DNA of 64,000 bases from Gemmatimonadaceae bacterium (GCA_013697785.1 JACCWE010000101.1:1-64000); one strand, 5' to 3'; positions 1 to 8,934 are shown, counted from the first letter of the stretch. A program made the numbers and translations. Notes: generated by a model not told the origin, from the sequence alone.

Positions 1-160
1 CGACGGTTCCGCTGGGCGGCGTCGACATGGCCTGCGCGAAGAGATAATAACCCTCCGGAACGGCCTGGTTATACCACTCGTTGTAAGGCTCGAGAATCGA
101 AAACGGGTCGTCGCTCGACGAGTAGAAGAAACTGCTGTAATCGTAGTCCAGTGGATTCAT
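1..160 (-). CDS. Partial N-terminus, possible alpha-oxoamine synthase (serine palmitoyltransferase-like)
   Basis: The first 53 codons of a minus-strand gene are visible; the rest lies outside the window. It starts MNPLDYDYSS and includes DPFSILEPYNEWY and EGYYLFAQAM. This layout (an acidic lead, a helix of the type 'DPF..l..y..W', then 'GYY.F...') resembles the N-terminal helix of PLP-dependent alpha-oxoamine synthases, where 'GLYPYFRPLE' precedes the core. No catalytic residue is visible, so the family is a guess helped by the divergent lipid genes next door. If correct, it would condense serine (or another amino acid) with an acyl thioester to start sphingoid-base synthesis. The start is an ATG overlapping an unused ATG on the other strand. 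Confidence 0.35.
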   Translation of the reverse strand, partial: MNPLDYDYSSFFYSSSDDPFSILEPYNEWYNQAVPEGYYLFAQAMSTPPSGTV

Positions 161-203
161 GCTCGTCCGCGCTTCGACTCGTGTTGCCATTGGTGACCTC
201 CAC

Positions 204-1067
204 ATGAATGCCGACAGCTCATCGCCGTCCACCTCTCGCGCTCACAGCGGAGCGCGTACTGGACTCGCGCGTACGCTGAGAAGCGGCATGTTTTTCGTCG
301 CATATTCGATCTTTACACTGACGCTATTCGATCTCGGACAGCGCCTGGTGATCTGGCCTGCCGTTCTACTATTTCCAGTCAAACGCCGGGCCATCGTTCG
401 CCGCTGGCTTCGCTTTCTAGCAAACGGATCCCTTTGGATCTCTCGCGTCTTCGGCGGCGTTCGGGTCAACTGGACCGGTACCCCACCGACTGAGAGCTGC
501 CTGCTGGTGATGAATCACCAATCGCTGCTCGATATAACGATTTCCGTCAAGGCGGCGGAAGGCCCGCAGGCGGTCATTCCGACGCGTGAAAGATACGGCC
601 ATGGCATCCCCGGCATATCCTCACTGATAAAGCTCGGCCAATTCCCCCTGGTGACGCAACAGGCGCGGGCGACCAAGGCTGAGGTCGCTGCGCTTCTACA
701 GGCCGCAAAGGATCTCGCCAACGGTGAAACGACACTGATCATCTACCCCGAAGGGCATCGAACGACCGACGGAAACATTCAGCCCTTCATGCGCAGCGGT
801 CTCAAGCTTTTGCTCTCTCGAGCGCAGCGCCCAATCTATTACGTGGTCTCCGACGGTTTGTGGCACGCCCGAACGATCAAGGAAACGGTCCACTCGTTCG
901 CGAACAGCTCTGTCGACGTCGTGATTCGTGGGCCATTCGCAGCACCGGCGAAGGAGAACATCGACGCCTTCATCGATGAGCTCGAGGCCAATATGGCTCG
1001 TACACTCGCGGAGATTCGTCATCAGCCATCGCTCGCCGCCGAGCGTGAGGTGCGCGCCGTTGGCTGA
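204..1067 (+). CDS. PlsC-type lysophospholipid acyltransferase family protein
   Basis: This is a membrane-associated acyltransferase expected to move an acyl group to a lysophospholipid or related hydroxyl or amine acceptor. The family block I motif NHxxxxD is intact (N104, H105, D110, in NHQSLLD), and block III reads IIYPEGHR near residue 175. A hydrophobic stretch at about residues 29-60 should anchor it in the inner membrane. I chose the ATG with GGTGA 7 nt upstream; an in-frame ATG 45 nt earlier overlaps the divergent gene's start and adds 15 unconvincing residues. It is translationally coupled to the next two lipid genes, which suggests one pathway. The acceptor cannot be told from sequence; a ceramide-type N-acyl acceptor is possible if the divergent gene is an oxoamine synthase. 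Confidence 0.85.
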   Translation: MNADSSSPSTSRAHSGARTGLARTLRSGMFFVAYSIFTLTLFDLGQRLVIWPAVLLFPVKRRAIVRRWLRFLANGSLWISRVFGGVRVNWTGTPPTESCLLVMNHQSLLDITISVKAAEGPQAVIPTRERYGHGIPGISSLIKLGQFPLVTQQARATKAEVAALLQAAKDLANGETTLIIYPEGHRTTDGNIQPFMRSGLKLLLSRAQRPIYYVVSDGLWHARTIKETVHSFANSSVDVVIRGPFAAPAKENIDAFIDELEANMARTLAEIRHQPSLAAEREVRAVG

Positions 1068-2046
1068 GCTCGAGCTTCGTGCGAATCTCGCGGCGGGACT
1101 CGACAATGCCCCGAGTCCCGACGCGACGGAGCTTGCGGCCATGCTCGCCCGATCGTTTGGTGAGGGTACCGTTGCCATCGTTCACTACGGCTCTCACGCT
1201 CAGCACTCGGACGCGAAGCGGGAAAGCGCCTACGACTTCTTCGTCATCGTCGATCGGTACGGCGACTCGTACGCATCGCTCGCACGCACGGTTGGCACCA
1301 GCTACTCTGCTCGAACCGCGGCAACGCTGAATCGTATGTTGCCGCCAAACGTCATCGCGGTGAACCACAGCTCGCACGTGCCGCCGCTCGCCGCCAAGTG
1401 TGCCGTACTGTCGCTCGAGGATCTGCGCCGGGAGTGCTCGCCCAGTGCGCGAGATCACTTCGTGCGCGGAAGACTTTTTCAGTACGTGCAGCTGGCGTGG
1501 ACGCGGGACGCACAGTCTCGCGCGGCCGTGACCGACGCCATCATCGATGCGCGCATCGGATCGTTCGGCTGGGGAGCGGCATCGCTCCCGCCGGCCTTCG
1601 ATGCGGAACAGTACTTTCGGGCGCTGCTCGAGCGATCGTTTTCGGGAGAGATTCGCCCCGAGCGCGGCGGACGGATCGACGCCCTGCTCGACGCGCAACG
1701 CGAGGTGGTGCTACGGGTCTATGATGCTTTGCTTCAACAACTTGCACGAGAAAGAATACTCGCTTTCGACGGGAAAGTCTACCAGTTGGCGAAGCCCGCG
1801 AGCGCATGGCGCGCCATGCGCGCGGGCTGGTATTTCCGGCGAAGCAAAGTGCGCGCGACGGCGCGGTGGGCGAAGTACGTCGTGTTGTACGATGACTGGC
1901 TGGAGTACGTAGTGCGCAAAATCGCGCGGCGCAGCGGAGTGACGCTGGAGCTGACCGCGCGCGAACGTCGCTGGCCGCTCATCTTTCTCTGGCCGAAAGC
2001 CATTCAGTATCTTCGTTCCCGTCCTCAACGCCGTCCCGATCAATAA
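1060..2046 (+). CDS. Tam41-like nucleotidyltransferase (predicted CDP-lipid synthase)
   Basis: A 328-residue soluble protein carrying a nucleotidyltransferase signature: HYGSH (G44, S45) followed by DFFVIVD with D59 and D65 as candidate metal ligands. The following order (PPNVIAVNH, then a strand KCAVLSLEDL, a helix GRLFQYVQLAW, then ARIGSFGWG) parallels mitochondrial Tam41, which makes CDP-diacylglycerol from CTP and phosphatidic acid. It lies between an acyltransferase and a CDP-alcohol phosphatidyltransferase, where a CDP-activated lipid would be made and used. The start is TTG, overlapping the upstream stop, with GTGAGG 9 nt before it. An in-frame upstream ATG would run inside the acyltransferase gene and is rejected. 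Another nucleotidyltransferase-fold role remains possible. Confidence 0.6.
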   Translation: MAELELRANLAAGLDNAPSPDATELAAMLARSFGEGTVAIVHYGSHAQHSDAKRESAYDFFVIVDRYGDSYASLARTVGTSYSARTAATLNRMLPPNVIAVNHSSHVPPLAAKCAVLSLEDLRRECSPSARDHFVRGRLFQYVQLAWTRDAQSRAAVTDAIIDARIGSFGWGAASLPPAFDAEQYFRALLERSFSGEIRPERGGRIDALLDAQREVVLRVYDALLQQLARERILAFDGKVYQLAKPASAWRAMRAGWYFRRSKVRATARWAKYVVLYDDWLEYVVRKIARRSGVTLELTARERRWPLIFLWPKAIQYLRSRPQRRPDQ

Positions 2047-2828
2047 TGTCCACGACCACGTGGGTCGCGCTCACGCTCATGGCGCTCGCGATCCTGACCA
2101 TGCCGGTCTATGCGGTGATCGCGCGCCGTCGCGCAGTCGATGCCGATGTCGCGCGCCGGCCAACGACGATCATTCTCGGCACGTGGGTGCGCGACTGGCT
2201 CATGTGGACCATCGGACCGGTCGAGCGGAAGTTCGTCGAATGGAAATTGTCGCCGGATCTGTTCAATTATATCGGCGGAGCGTTCGGACTCTTCGCGGGC
2301 ATCGCCTACGCGAAGAGCGAGCTCGCACTCGGCGGCTGGCTTATCCTGATCGGAGGTCTCGCCGATATCTTCGACGGCCGCATTGCTCGCGCGCGTGGAA
2401 TCGGCTCGAACTACGGCGAGTTTCTCGATTCGATGCTCGATCGGTTCGCGGAGATGTTCGCCTTCCTCGGCATTGCGCTCTACTTCGAGCCGACGTGGTG
2501 GGCGATGTCGGCGACGGTGCTCGCGAGCGGCGGCTCGATGATGGTCTCGTACGCGCGCGCGAAGGGCGAGGCGGTGGGTGTCGACTGCCGCGGCGGGATC
2601 ATGCAGCGCGCCGAGCGGCTCGTGACGCTGGCGGTCGCATCGCTGATCGACACCCCGATCACGACAGCGCTCGGCTGGATCCCGGGAGTGATTCTGTTGA
2701 GCGCCGTGACGCTCATCGGACTCGGCTCGCTCGGAACGGCGGTGTATCGGACGATCTACATCTGCAAGGCGCTGCGGAAGATGGAGGTAGAGGCGGCAGC
2801 GAAGGTGGCGGCTTCGGCTTCGGTGTGA
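2046..2828 (+). CDS. CDP-alcohol phosphatidyltransferase family protein
   Basis: An integral membrane enzyme that transfers a phosphatidyl-type group from a CDP-activated lipid to an alcohol. The full family motif is present: D107, D110, G111, A114, R115, then G124, D128 and D132. Its 260 residues have an extended N-terminal helix and several further membrane helices. The stretch SYARAKGEAVGV followed by GIMQRAERL is typical of the phosphatidylinositol-phosphate/archaetidylinositol-phosphate synthase side of the family, so an inositol phosphate acceptor is a reasonable guess. Its ATG shares one base with the upstream TAA, so it should be co-translated with the Tam41-like gene. Confidence 0.9.
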   Translation: MSTTTWVALTLMALAILTMPVYAVIARRRAVDADVARRPTTIILGTWVRDWLMWTIGPVERKFVEWKLSPDLFNYIGGAFGLFAGIAYAKSELALGGWLILIGGLADIFDGRIARARGIGSNYGEFLDSMLDRFAEMFAFLGIALYFEPTWWAMSATVLASGGSMMVSYARAKGEAVGVDCRGGIMQRAERLVTLAVASLIDTPITTALGWIPGVILLSAVTLIGLGSLGTAVYRTIYICKALRKMEVEAAAKVAASASV

Positions 2829-2859
2829 TAGGGGCGAGGGAGGCGTCTGCTCGTGAAAG

Positions 2860-2929
2860 ACGACAAAAACGGAAGGGGCATCGGACAAAAAACGGAGAAC
2901 TGCGAAGGGCAGCTGCGTTTTTCCGTCTC
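2860..2929 (+). repeat. Dispersed intergenic repeat, copy A
   Basis: About 70 bp containing GACAAAAACGGAA, then CGGACAAAAAACGGAGA, then CTGCGAA and GTTTTTCCGTCTC. The same order of blocks, with roughly 80% identity by eye, occurs in reverse orientation at 40483-40550. Both copies are intergenic. A short hairpin (CCGCG/CGCGG) lies about 30 bp downstream of this copy. Nothing in it looks coding. Confidence 0.75.
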
Positions 2930-3089
2930 ATCCGTTGATTGGCTTCATGAACTGTTAGCCGCGTGTGTTCCGCGGCCCGGAGCCAACCGCCACGATGGTC
3001 GACTACTCCTTTCCTATAATGGTCTGCGGCGCAGCGATCAATAAACTTGAAGCACGCCGAATTAGCGCCGTTTCAATGGAAGGAGTTCG

Positions 3090-3595
3090 ATGGATCTGTT
3101 GAGCAGATGCTTCATCACCATCGCAGCGAGCGCGTCGATATGGGCGCTTCCATCGCAGGCTCGCGCGCAGGACAAAACACCTGGCGCGGAAGAGATCGTC
3201 CCCGGCAACGGCATTGGTATCTGGTGCCGACGATTCTTCCCCAGGGCGCGCGCGTCACGTTCGTGAGCGGCAATCCCTATTTGCCCGAGAAGTGCACGGT
3301 GAAATTTCGGATGCCGGACAAATATGTGCTGCCGGCACACACGCATCCGCAGGTCGAGAGCGTGGTGCTCGAGAGCGGCACGCTGCGGGTGGGACTCGGA
3401 AAAAAGATCGATCGCCCACACTCGGTGCTGCTCGTCGCCGGCGACTCGGCATCGACCCCCGCCGATGTGCCGCCTTGGTCGATCGCCGACGGCGAGGTCG
3501 ACATCATGGTGACCTACGAGACCGGACCGATGCGAATCGCGTACATGAGCAAGCGCGACGAGCCGGGGAGCCACTCCTTCTCCAGCGGATACTAA
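3090..3595 (+). CDS. Secreted cupin-domain protein with apparent one-base frameshift
   Basis: The ATG is preceded at 5 nt by a strong GGAAGGAG. In that frame the first 47 codons give a signal peptide (MDLLSRCFITIAASASIWA, then LPSQARAQD) and EEIVPGNGIGIW, after which the frame closes. The cupin core lies in the frame one base back: PTILPQGARVTF, RMPDKYVLPAHTHPQVE (cupin motif 1 histidines) and ESGTLRVGLG. Adding one G to the GG at about 3222-3223 joins the two frames as GIWVPTILPQGA, the expected family sequence. So this is either an assembly homopolymer error or a real inactivating deletion. A longer continuous reading in the second frame exists but gives an implausible N-terminus. If intact, it would be a small periplasmic metal-binding cupin of unknown substrate. 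Confidence 0.75.
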
Positions 3596-3599
3596 GCAG

Positions 3600-6386
3600 T
3601 TACTTCCGCTTGACCAGACTCCGCAGCACGTAGTGCAGGATCCCGCCATTGCGATAGTACGTCGCCTCCTCCGGCGTGTCGATGCGCGAGCGCACCGCGA
3701 AGCGCTTCACGCTGCCGTCGCTGGCCGTCGCCTTCACCGTCAGCAGCGCGCGCGGCTTCGTCGAATCGTCGAAGCCCTCGAGGTCGTAGCTCTCGAAGCC
3801 CGTGAGCCCCAGCGACTGTCGCGATGCATCGTCCGCGAACTCCAGCGGTACGATTCCCATTCCTACCAGATTCGAGCGATGGATCCGCTCGAACGACTCG
3901 GCGATCACAGCGCGTACGCCCAGCAGCAGTGTTCCCTTCGCCGCCCAGTCGCGCGACGAGCCCGTGCCGTACTCCTTTCCCGCGATGATGATCAGCTGCG
4001 TCCCGTTCGCCTGATATTCCATCGACGCATCGAAAATCGTGGCCGGCTTCGCGCCTGGCGACGTCGCCGTCCAGCCGCCCTCCGTTCCCGGCGCGAGCTC
4101 GTTCCGCAGCCGGATGTTCGCGAACGTCCCGCGCATCATCACCTCATGATGCCCGCGTCGCGCGCCGTACGAATTGAATTCAGTCGTCGGCACTCCGTGT
4201 GCGATCAGCCACTTTCCCGCAGGGCTCGCCGCCGGGATCGAGCCAGCCGGTGAGATGTGGTCCGTCGTGATCGAGTCGCCGAGCATCGCGAGCACGCGCC
4301 CGTCGCGCACCTGCGCGACGGGCTTGATCTCCGCCGTCATCCCGTCGAAGAACGGCGGGTTCGCGACGTATGTCGACTCCTTCGACCACGTGTAACGACT
4401 CCCGGTCGGGAAGGGGAGCGACTGCCAGTGCTCGTCTCCATCGAACACGTTGCCGTACTGCTTGTGGAACATCGCACTCGTGATCGACGACAGCACGGTG
4501 TCTTCTACTTCCTGCGGCGTCGGCCACACATCGCGCAGGAACACCGGCCCATTCGTGCCGACGCCGAGCGGCTCCGTCGCGAAGTCGATGTCCATTCGCC
4601 CCGCGAGCGCATACGCGACCACGAGCGGCGGCGACGCCAGGTAATTGAAGCGCGTGTGCGGATTCACACGCCCCTCGAAGTTGCGATTCCCCGAGAGCAC
4701 CGCGCACACGATCAGCTTCTCGGCCTCCACCGCATCAACAATTGGCTGCGGCAGCGGCCCCGAGTTTCCGATGCACGTCGTGCACCCGTACCCAGCGAGA
4801 TAGAAGCCGAGAGCCTCGAGCGACTTCATTACGCCGGCCTTCTCGTAGTAATCGGTGACGACCTTCGATCCCGGCGCGAGACTCGTCTTCACCCAGGGCT
4901 TCGACTTGAGGCCGAGCGCCACAGCCTTCTGCGCGAGCAGCCCGGCGCCGAGCATCACGCTCGGATTCGACGTGTTCGTGCAGCTCGTGATCGCTGCGAT
5001 CACCACCGCACCGTGCCTGAGCGCGAACTGCTGCCCGTTGTACGTCACGCTCGCGCTTCCACTCTTCGCCATCACCTCGTTCGGATCCGTCGCGACCGCT
5101 GCCGGCGAGAGCTGCGTGCTCGCGCTCACCGCCATCGCCTTCTCGACCGCGATCGTTCCCGCCATCGTGCCGATGCGCTCCATTTCCGCATGCCACGCAT
5201 CGTTGAACGACTTCTTCGACGTCGACAGCGGGACACGATCCTGCGGGCGCTTCGGCCCCGCGATACTCGGCTCGACCGTCGACAGATCGAGCGACACCGA
5301 GTTCGTGAACTCCGGATCGGGTGTGCCGTCATCTCTGAACATCCCCTGCGCCTTGCTGTACTCCTCGACGAGTCGAACCTGATGCTCGTCGCGTCCACTC
5401 AGTCGCAGATATTTGAGCGTCTCCGCATCGACGGGGAAGAATCCAACCGTCGCGCCGTACTCGGGAGCCATGTTGGCGATCGTCGCGCGATCCGCAAGCG
5501 ATAGCGACGAAAGTCCGGAACCATAGAATTCGACGAACTTTCCGACGACCTTCTGCTTCCGGAGAATCTGCGTGACGGTGAGCACGAGATCCGTCGCCGT
5601 CGCGCCCGCGGGAAGCTTCCCGTGCAAACGAAAGCCGACGACCTCCGGAATCAGCATCGACAGCGGCTGTCCCAGCATCGCCGCCTCGGCCTCGATTCCG
5701 CCAACGCCCCAGCCGATCACGCCGAGCCCGTTGATCATCGTCGTATGAGAGTCGGTGCCCACGAGCGAGTCGGGATAGGCGATCCTCGCGCCGTTCTTCT
5801 CGCCGGTGAACACGACCTGTCCGAGATATTCGAGATTGATCTGATGCACGATCCCCGTGTCCGGCGGCACGACGCGGAAATTCTGGAACGCGGTCTGCCC
5901 CCAGCGCAGGAAGGCGTAGCGCTCGCGATTGCGATCGAACTCGAGACCGGCGTTGATGAGAAAGGCGCCCTCGCTGCCATACTCATCCACCTGTACCGAG
6001 TGATCGATCACGAGATCGACCGGCTGCAGCGGGTTGATCAGCGCGGGATCGCCGCCGAGCGCTGCGATCGCGTCGCGCATCGCGGCGAGATCGACGACAG
6101 CGGGGACGCCGGTGAAGTCCTGCAGCAGCACGCGACTCGTGCGGAACGCGATCTCGCGCTCGACGCCACCCTTCACATCCCACTTCGCCATCGTCTCGAT
6201 GTCGGCGTGCTTGACGAACGCGTCGTCCTCGTTCCGAAGCAGATTCTCCAGCAGCACCTTGAGCGTCACCGGCAGCTTCGCCGCAGTCGAGCCCGCGATC
6301 TTGTTCAGCGAGTCGAGTCGATAGATCGTGTAGGTGCGGCCATCTACGGTGATCGTCGCGCGACTGCCGAAGGAATCGAGTGACAT
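3600..6386 (-). CDS. acnA: Aconitate hydratase A
   Basis: Interconverts citrate and isocitrate in the TCA cycle through a [4Fe-4S] cluster. At 928 residues it has AcnA/IRP1 length. Cluster ligands are visible in SCTNTSNPSVM and in GCTTCIGNSGPL (CxxC). The start region MSLDSFGSRATI and the block SHTTMINGLGVIGWGVGGIEA, given here as SHTTMINGLG and GWGVGGIEAE, are typical. The chosen ATG gives the normal AcnA N-terminus; an open extension of 96 codons upstream looks non-coding and overlaps the divergent M20 gene. It converges on the cupin gene with 4 nt between the stops. AcnA proteins can also act as iron-responsive RNA-binding proteins; nothing here tests that. Confidence 0.97.
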   Translation of the reverse strand: MSLDSFGSRATITVDGRTYTIYRLDSLNKIAGSTAAKLPVTLKVLLENLLRNEDDAFVKHADIETMAKWDVKGGVEREIAFRTSRVLLQDFTGVPAVVDLAAMRDAIAALGGDPALINPLQPVDLVIDHSVQVDEYGSEGAFLINAGLEFDRNRERYAFLRWGQTAFQNFRVVPPDTGIVHQINLEYLGQVVFTGEKNGARIAYPDSLVGTDSHTTMINGLGVIGWGVGGIEAEAAMLGQPLSMLIPEVVGFRLHGKLPAGATATDLVLTVTQILRKQKVVGKFVEFYGSGLSSLSLADRATIANMAPEYGATVGFFPVDAETLKYLRLSGRDEHQVRLVEEYSKAQGMFRDDGTPDPEFTNSVSLDLSTVEPSIAGPKRPQDRVPLSTSKKSFNDAWHAEMERIGTMAGTIAVEKAMAVSASTQLSPAAVATDPNEVMAKSGSASVTYNGQQFALRHGAVVIAAITSCTNTSNPSVMLGAGLLAQKAVALGLKSKPWVKTSLAPGSKVVTDYYEKAGVMKSLEALGFYLAGYGCTTCIGNSGPLPQPIVDAVEAEKLIVCAVLSGNRNFEGRVNPHTRFNYLASPPLVVAYALAGRMDIDFATEPLGVGTNGPVFLRDVWPTPQEVEDTVLSSITSAMFHKQYGNVFDGDEHWQSLPFPTGSRYTWSKESTYVANPPFFDGMTAEIKPVAQVRDGRVLAMLGDSITTDHISPAGSIPAASPAGKWLIAHGVPTTEFNSYGARRGHHEVMMRGTFANIRLRNELAPGTEGGWTATSPGAKPATIFDASMEYQANGTQLIIIAGKEYGTGSSRDWAAKGTLLLGVRAVIAESFERIHRSNLVGMGIVPLEFADDASRQSLGLTGFESYDLEGFDDSTKPRALLTVKATASDGSVKRFAVRSRIDTPEEATYYRNGGILHYVLRSLVKRK

Positions 6387-6465
6387 GCTTGCCTGAAGTG
6401 TCGGGGAATCGAGAAATCTAGCATCCCACGCCCTACATTGTGAGCGACTCGGAGGTGTACGGACG

Positions 6466-7482
6466 ATGACCAGCGACGTGCTCCGGCTTACTGCCGAATT
6501 GATGGCGATCGACTCGACGAGTGGTCGAGAGGGCGAGCTCATGGCGCACGTCGCGCTCATGCTCGAGAGCCGCGGCTGGCGCGTGACGCGCATTCCCGTG
6601 ACCCCAAGCCGCGTCGACGTATTCGCCACCTGCGTTCGAGAGCCGTTCGTGACGCTCTCGACACATCTCGACACGGTGCCGCCCTACATCCCGCCGCGCA
6701 TCGACGGCGACACGCTCTGGGGCCGCGGCTCGTGCGACGCAAAGGGAATTGCCGCCGCCATGATTCTCGCGGCCGAGCAGCTGCGCGAGCGCAACGTCCC
6801 CATCGCGCTCCTCTTCGTCGTCGGGGAAGAGGTGACGCACGACGGTGCGATCGCCGCCAACGCGAGCCCCACCACGAGCCGCGCCATCATAGACGGGGAG
6901 CCGACCGAGGGGAAGCTCGCGCTCGGAACCAAGGGCGCCGTGCGCGGCACCATCCGCACGACTGGCGTCGCCGCGCACTCCGCTTATCCCCACCTTGGCG
7001 ACTCCGCCATCGCGAAGCTCATCGCGCTGCTCGCCGAGCTTCCGCATCTCGAGCTACCGCACGACGAGCTTCTCGGCCCGACCACGATCAACGTCGGCCA
7101 GATCTCAGGCGGCGTCGCGGACAACGTCATCGCGCCGTCGGCCGAGGCGCGCATCATGGTGCGGCTCGTGTCCGACGTCGAAGAGGTGTGGGCGCTGCTC
7201 GAGCAGTGGATTGCGGGGCGCGCCACTATCGAGCGCGGGTCGCTCGTGCCCGCGATTCGGCTCGGATCGGTGGCCGGCTTCGAGACGATGGTCGCGGCGT
7301 TTGCCACCGACATCCCCGCCCTCACGCGTTGGGGCACTCCATATCTCTACGGCCCGGGATCGATCCACGTCGCTCACACCTCCGACGAGCGCATCACGCG
7401 CGCCGAGCTCGAGAGCGCCGTCGCCGGCTACGTGCGACTCGGCGAGGCGGCGCTCGCCGCTGCGCAAATCGTCGCGATGTGA
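6466..7482 (+). CDS. M20 family metallohydrolase (ArgE/DapE/LysK-like)
   Basis: A cytoplasmic zinc amidohydrolase of 338 residues. Metal and catalytic motifs appear in order: STHLDTVPP (His and Asp), GRGSCDAKG (bridging Asp), GEE (catalytic and metal Glu), DGEPT, and a late IHVAHTSDE (last metal His). The compact lid-domain arrangement is like the acetylornithine deacetylase / succinyl-diaminopimelate desuccinylase / LysK group. Substrate cannot be set: no arg or dap genes are nearby. It is divergent from aconitase with 79 bp between, and 13 nt ahead of the ATP-grasp gene, so the two may be co-transcribed. Confidence 0.88.
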   Translation: MTSDVLRLTAELMAIDSTSGREGELMAHVALMLESRGWRVTRIPVTPSRVDVFATCVREPFVTLSTHLDTVPPYIPPRIDGDTLWGRGSCDAKGIAAAMILAAEQLRERNVPIALLFVVGEEVTHDGAIAANASPTTSRAIIDGEPTEGKLALGTKGAVRGTIRTTGVAAHSAYPHLGDSAIAKLIALLAELPHLELPHDELLGPTTINVGQISGGVADNVIAPSAEARIMVRLVSDVEEVWALLEQWIAGRATIERGSLVPAIRLGSVAGFETMVAAFATDIPALTRWGTPYLYGPGSIHVAHTSDERITRAELESAVAGYVRLGEAALAAAQIVAM

Positions 7483-7495
7483 TTAGATAAGAGGG

Positions 7496-8380
7496 ATGTC
7501 ATCACTGCCCCTGCTCGCCGCACGCATCGCTCGCCGTTACTACAGAACGTACGGAAGGCTGCCCCGACTCTTTCCGCCGCGCTCGTACAGCGAGAAGATC
7601 GCGCACAGAAAGCTCTTCGATCGGCGGCCATTTCTCACCGAGACATCGGACAAGCACGCGATGCGCGCATACGCATCGCGAGTCCTGGGTGAGGATCTCG
7701 CTCCGGAGCTTTACTTTCGGACGACCGATCCACATTCGATCCCATTCGACACACTGCCGCGACGTTTCGTCGTGAAGGCGACGCATGGCAGCGGATGGCT
7801 CTGGATCGCAACCGATCGCGACACGCTCGACCGCGCCGCTCTGCTTGCGAAGTGCGAGCAGTGGCTTCGCACCGACTACTCGCTGCGGAGCGACGAGCCG
7901 TTCTACTCGCCGATTCCGCCCCAGATAATCGTCGAGGAGTTCCTCGACGATGGCACGGGTCGCTCGCCGGCAGACATCAAGCTGCTGGTGTTCAACGAAA
8001 AAGTGCGCGTCGTGCAGATCGACACGGATCGGTTCGGCGATCGCAGGCGCAACTTTTTCCACACCGACTGGGAGGAGTATCCGATACACGATTCCTGCGG
8101 ACGCTTCGTGGGGAGACTCGATCCGCCAACGCGGCTCGATGACCTGGTGCGCATCGCTGAGGCGCTCGCGCGCGGAACGGACTTCGTCCGCATCGACTGC
8201 TATCAGGTGGGCGAGCGAATATTTCTCGGAGAGATGACGCACGCGCCGGGAAGCGGACTGAGTCCGCTCTTTCCCGCAGTCTGGGACGACCGCTGGGGCG
8301 ACATGTGGGAGATCATCGCCATTCGCCAGCGCGAAGCGGCGGTGGCGCCGCCCCGCGAAGCCGTGATGATCCCGCGCTAA
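7496..8380 (+). CDS. TupA-like ATP-grasp protein
   Basis: A 294-residue protein matching the TupA-like ATP-grasp family found in polysaccharide and teichuronopeptide loci. Visible features are RSYSEKIAHRKLFDRRPFLTE at the N-terminus (written here as SYSEKI and RKLFDRRP), DKHAMRAY, FVVKATHGSGW (nucleotide-binding loop), IVEEFLDD, DIKLLVFN and VRIDCYQVG near the C-terminal Mg-binding site. Family members ligate a carboxylate to an amine or are associated with sugar polymer decoration. AGAGGG immediately precedes the ATG. No other capsule gene is nearby, so its partner substrate is unknown. Confidence 0.8.
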   Translation: MSSLPLLAARIARRYYRTYGRLPRLFPPRSYSEKIAHRKLFDRRPFLTETSDKHAMRAYASRVLGEDLAPELYFRTTDPHSIPFDTLPRRFVVKATHGSGWLWIATDRDTLDRAALLAKCEQWLRTDYSLRSDEPFYSPIPPQIIVEEFLDDGTGRSPADIKLLVFNEKVRVVQIDTDRFGDRRRNFFHTDWEEYPIHDSCGRFVGRLDPPTRLDDLVRIAEALARGTDFVRIDCYQVGERIFLGEMTHAPGSGLSPLFPAVWDDRWGDMWEIIAIRQREAAVAPPREAVMIPR

Positions 8381-8403
8381 AGAATCATCACGGCGCTCCG
8401 GAG

Positions 8404-8934
8404 CTACTTCGCGTCGGCGAAGATCCTATTGCAGAGTTCTCCAAGCGCCTTCGCACGATCCATCCCCCCGAGTGCGCCGGGTGCCGAGCCCTTCGACGCG
8501 TCGAAGTCGCACCCCATTGTTCCCTTGATCGCGGTCACCGTCGGCGCCACGGACGAAATCGCGCTGTCGCCGACTCCCGGCAGCGGCTGCACATCCGAGA
8601 GATAATCGCGAAAGGCGTGAAAACTTCCGGGCGTGATCTCCTTCAGCGTAATCGTCAAGTCACCACCGGTGGACGTGTTCCGAACGGTGCACGATTGGGC
8701 GCTCAGCTCCTTTCGCTCGTCCACATCGGAGCCCAGCACTTTCCTGAGGACATCGGCCGTCAGGTACTTGTCACAGGCCTTGGCGCCGCCGCTCGCGAAC
8801 GAGGCGTGGCGGCTCGCGGCCGGCGCGGATGGTGCCGCGGCCGCTCCCGACGCCCTCGAGTCTGCGGACTTCGAGCACGCGAACGTCGCGCAAAGCATGG
8901 ACAGTGCAATCAGGGATCGTGTCGTGCGAATCAT
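8404..8934 (-). CDS. Putative lipoprotein of unknown function
   Basis: A 176-residue exported protein. The N-terminus has basic residues, a hydrophobic core and TFAC, a loose lipobox, suggesting lipidation at C20. A low-complexity Ala/Ser linker follows, then a folded part beginning ACDKYLTADVLRKVLG. The paired cysteines (ACDK..., QSCTVRN, GCDFD, LCNRI) suggest disulfides. The arrangement is reminiscent of DUF3558-type lipoproteins, but I cannot assign it. It converges with the ATP-grasp gene. No function is proposed. Confidence 0.65.
   Translation of the reverse strand: MIRTTRSLIALSMLCATFACSKSADSRASGAAAAPSAPAASRHASFASGGAKACDKYLTADVLRKVLGSDVDERKELSAQSCTVRNTSTGGDLTITLKEITPGSFHAFRDYLSDVQPLPGVGDSAISSVAPTVTAIKGTMGCDFDASKGSAPGALGGMDRAKALGELCNRIFADAK

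Noticed and set aside
3047-3595. An uninterrupted reading of the cupin gene
   Set aside because: Its first 60 codons lack a signal peptide and differ from the family; the true N-terminus is in another frame after a strong ribosome-binding site.
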